Assembly (NCBI GenBank): GCA_018679695.1
Contig: JAHHKH010000168.1
Location: 1 to 5,233 of the forward strand
From: Maribacter sp.
GTDB taxonomy: Bacteria; Bacteroidota; Bacteroidia; Flavobacteriales; Flavobacteriaceae
Direction: 5' to 3'
Length of the DNA: 5,233 nt
The notes below the pieces were generated by a model. The model worked only from the letters and a program-made list of their open reading frames with translations, ran no database searches and was not told the DNA's origin. Of this stretch, positions 4,828-5,233 are shown piece by piece. Positions within the stretch are counted from its first letter, which is position 1. Every line of letters starts with the position of its first letter. The position numbers and the translations under genes are program-made.

Positions 4828-5233
4828 CTACTCCACAATCGGTATTCTTATTTGGGACGGATGCTTATTTGAATGATGTACCTTATTGTGTGCGACAATA
4901 CTTTCCTTTTCATCAAAATTAGTACCTCCTGTATTCAAATTCCTGGCAAATCTTGGGAAATTACTACTTGAAACCTCTATTCGAATCCTATGGCCTTTCT
5001 TAAAATAGTTACTGGTAGACATCGGGGATATATCCAACTTATAAATCGTATCCTTCTCCATAAATACCTCCTTGTCATATCCTTCCCTATAACGAACCCG
5101 TTGAATGGTCTCATCAAGGTTATAAGCACTGCCATCGGGATATACATCAATTAGTTTAACCGTAAAATCGGTATCCTTAGCATCGGAAGAAACATAAAGT
5201 GTGGCCTCTATGGATCCCGAGACTTCAACACCC
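4828..5233 (-). CDS. CocE/NonD-family (X-Pro dipeptidyl-peptidase S15-like) hydrolase, C-terminal part (partial)
   Basis: The frame is open to the right edge, so the start and the alpha/beta-hydrolase catalytic domain lie outside; the ATG at 5061 is internal. The remaining ~134 residues are the C-terminal jelly-roll (PepX C-terminal) domain: it starts GVEVSGSIEATLYVSSDA, continues with DFTVKLIDVYPDG and YREGY, then KKGHRIRIEVSSSNFPRFARN followed by LNTGG, and ends SQIRIPIVE before TAG at 4828-4830. The GHRIRIEVSSSNFPRF block is diagnostic of this family. Members are serine hydrolases acting on acylated substrates or Xaa-Pro peptides, and many in Bacteroidota are exported; substrate and location cannot be judged from this end. 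The stop is 159 nt upstream of the EF-G paralogue start, in the same direction, with no terminator that I can see. Confidence 0.87.
   Translation of the reverse strand, partial: GVEVSGSIEATLYVSSDAKDTDFTVKLIDVYPDGSAYNLDETIQRVRYREGYDKEVFMEKDTIYKLDISPMSTSNYFKKGHRIRIEVSSSNFPRFARNLNTGGTNFDEKESIVAHNKVHHSNKHPSQIRIPIVE

Overview
The window looks like chromosome of a flavobacterium (Bacteroidota, probably Flavobacteriaceae). It is AT-rich, and its starts have A-rich leaders without Shine-Dalgarno motifs. One promoter carries a perfect Bacteroidetes -7 box (TAGATTTG), and the gene families (RoxA/peroxidase-like cytochrome c, Bacteroidetes EF-G paralogue, CocE/NonD hydrolase) fit this phylum. Genus cannot be told from the sequence.

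Layout. (1) 2-712, plus strand: C-terminal part of a c-type cytochrome whose 5' end lies outside the window. (2) 713-971: AT-rich control region with a 17-bp perfect inverted repeat and two weak promoter candidates. (3) 972-1717: five very short genes in a row on the plus strand (38, 37, 37, 37 and 38 codons). The last four are clear paralogues, cationic microproteins ending in a conserved K-R-V-x-W-A-x-Y-R core. The cluster closes with a strong intrinsic terminator at 1758-1790. I do not recognise the family, and this is the most novel part of the window. (4) 1875-2480, plus: secreted thioredoxin/glutaredoxin-fold protein with a CISC motif. (5) 2563-4668, minus and convergent with (4): a full-length EF-G paralogue that has lost the catalytic His of the DTPGH motif (Leu here) and the Lys of NKxD (Gln here), with its own promoter at about 4694-4723. 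(6) 4828-5233, minus: the C-terminal beta-sandwich of a CocE/NonD (X-Pro dipeptidyl-peptidase S15-like) hydrolase, cut by the window end.

How the parts relate. The five small genes appear to form one transcription unit, with no other promoter or terminator seen inside it. The thioredoxin-like gene follows a strong terminator and is probably a separate unit. The hydrolase and the EF-G paralogue lie in the same direction 159 nt apart, but the EF-G gene has its own promoter. No pathway link between the blocks is visible.
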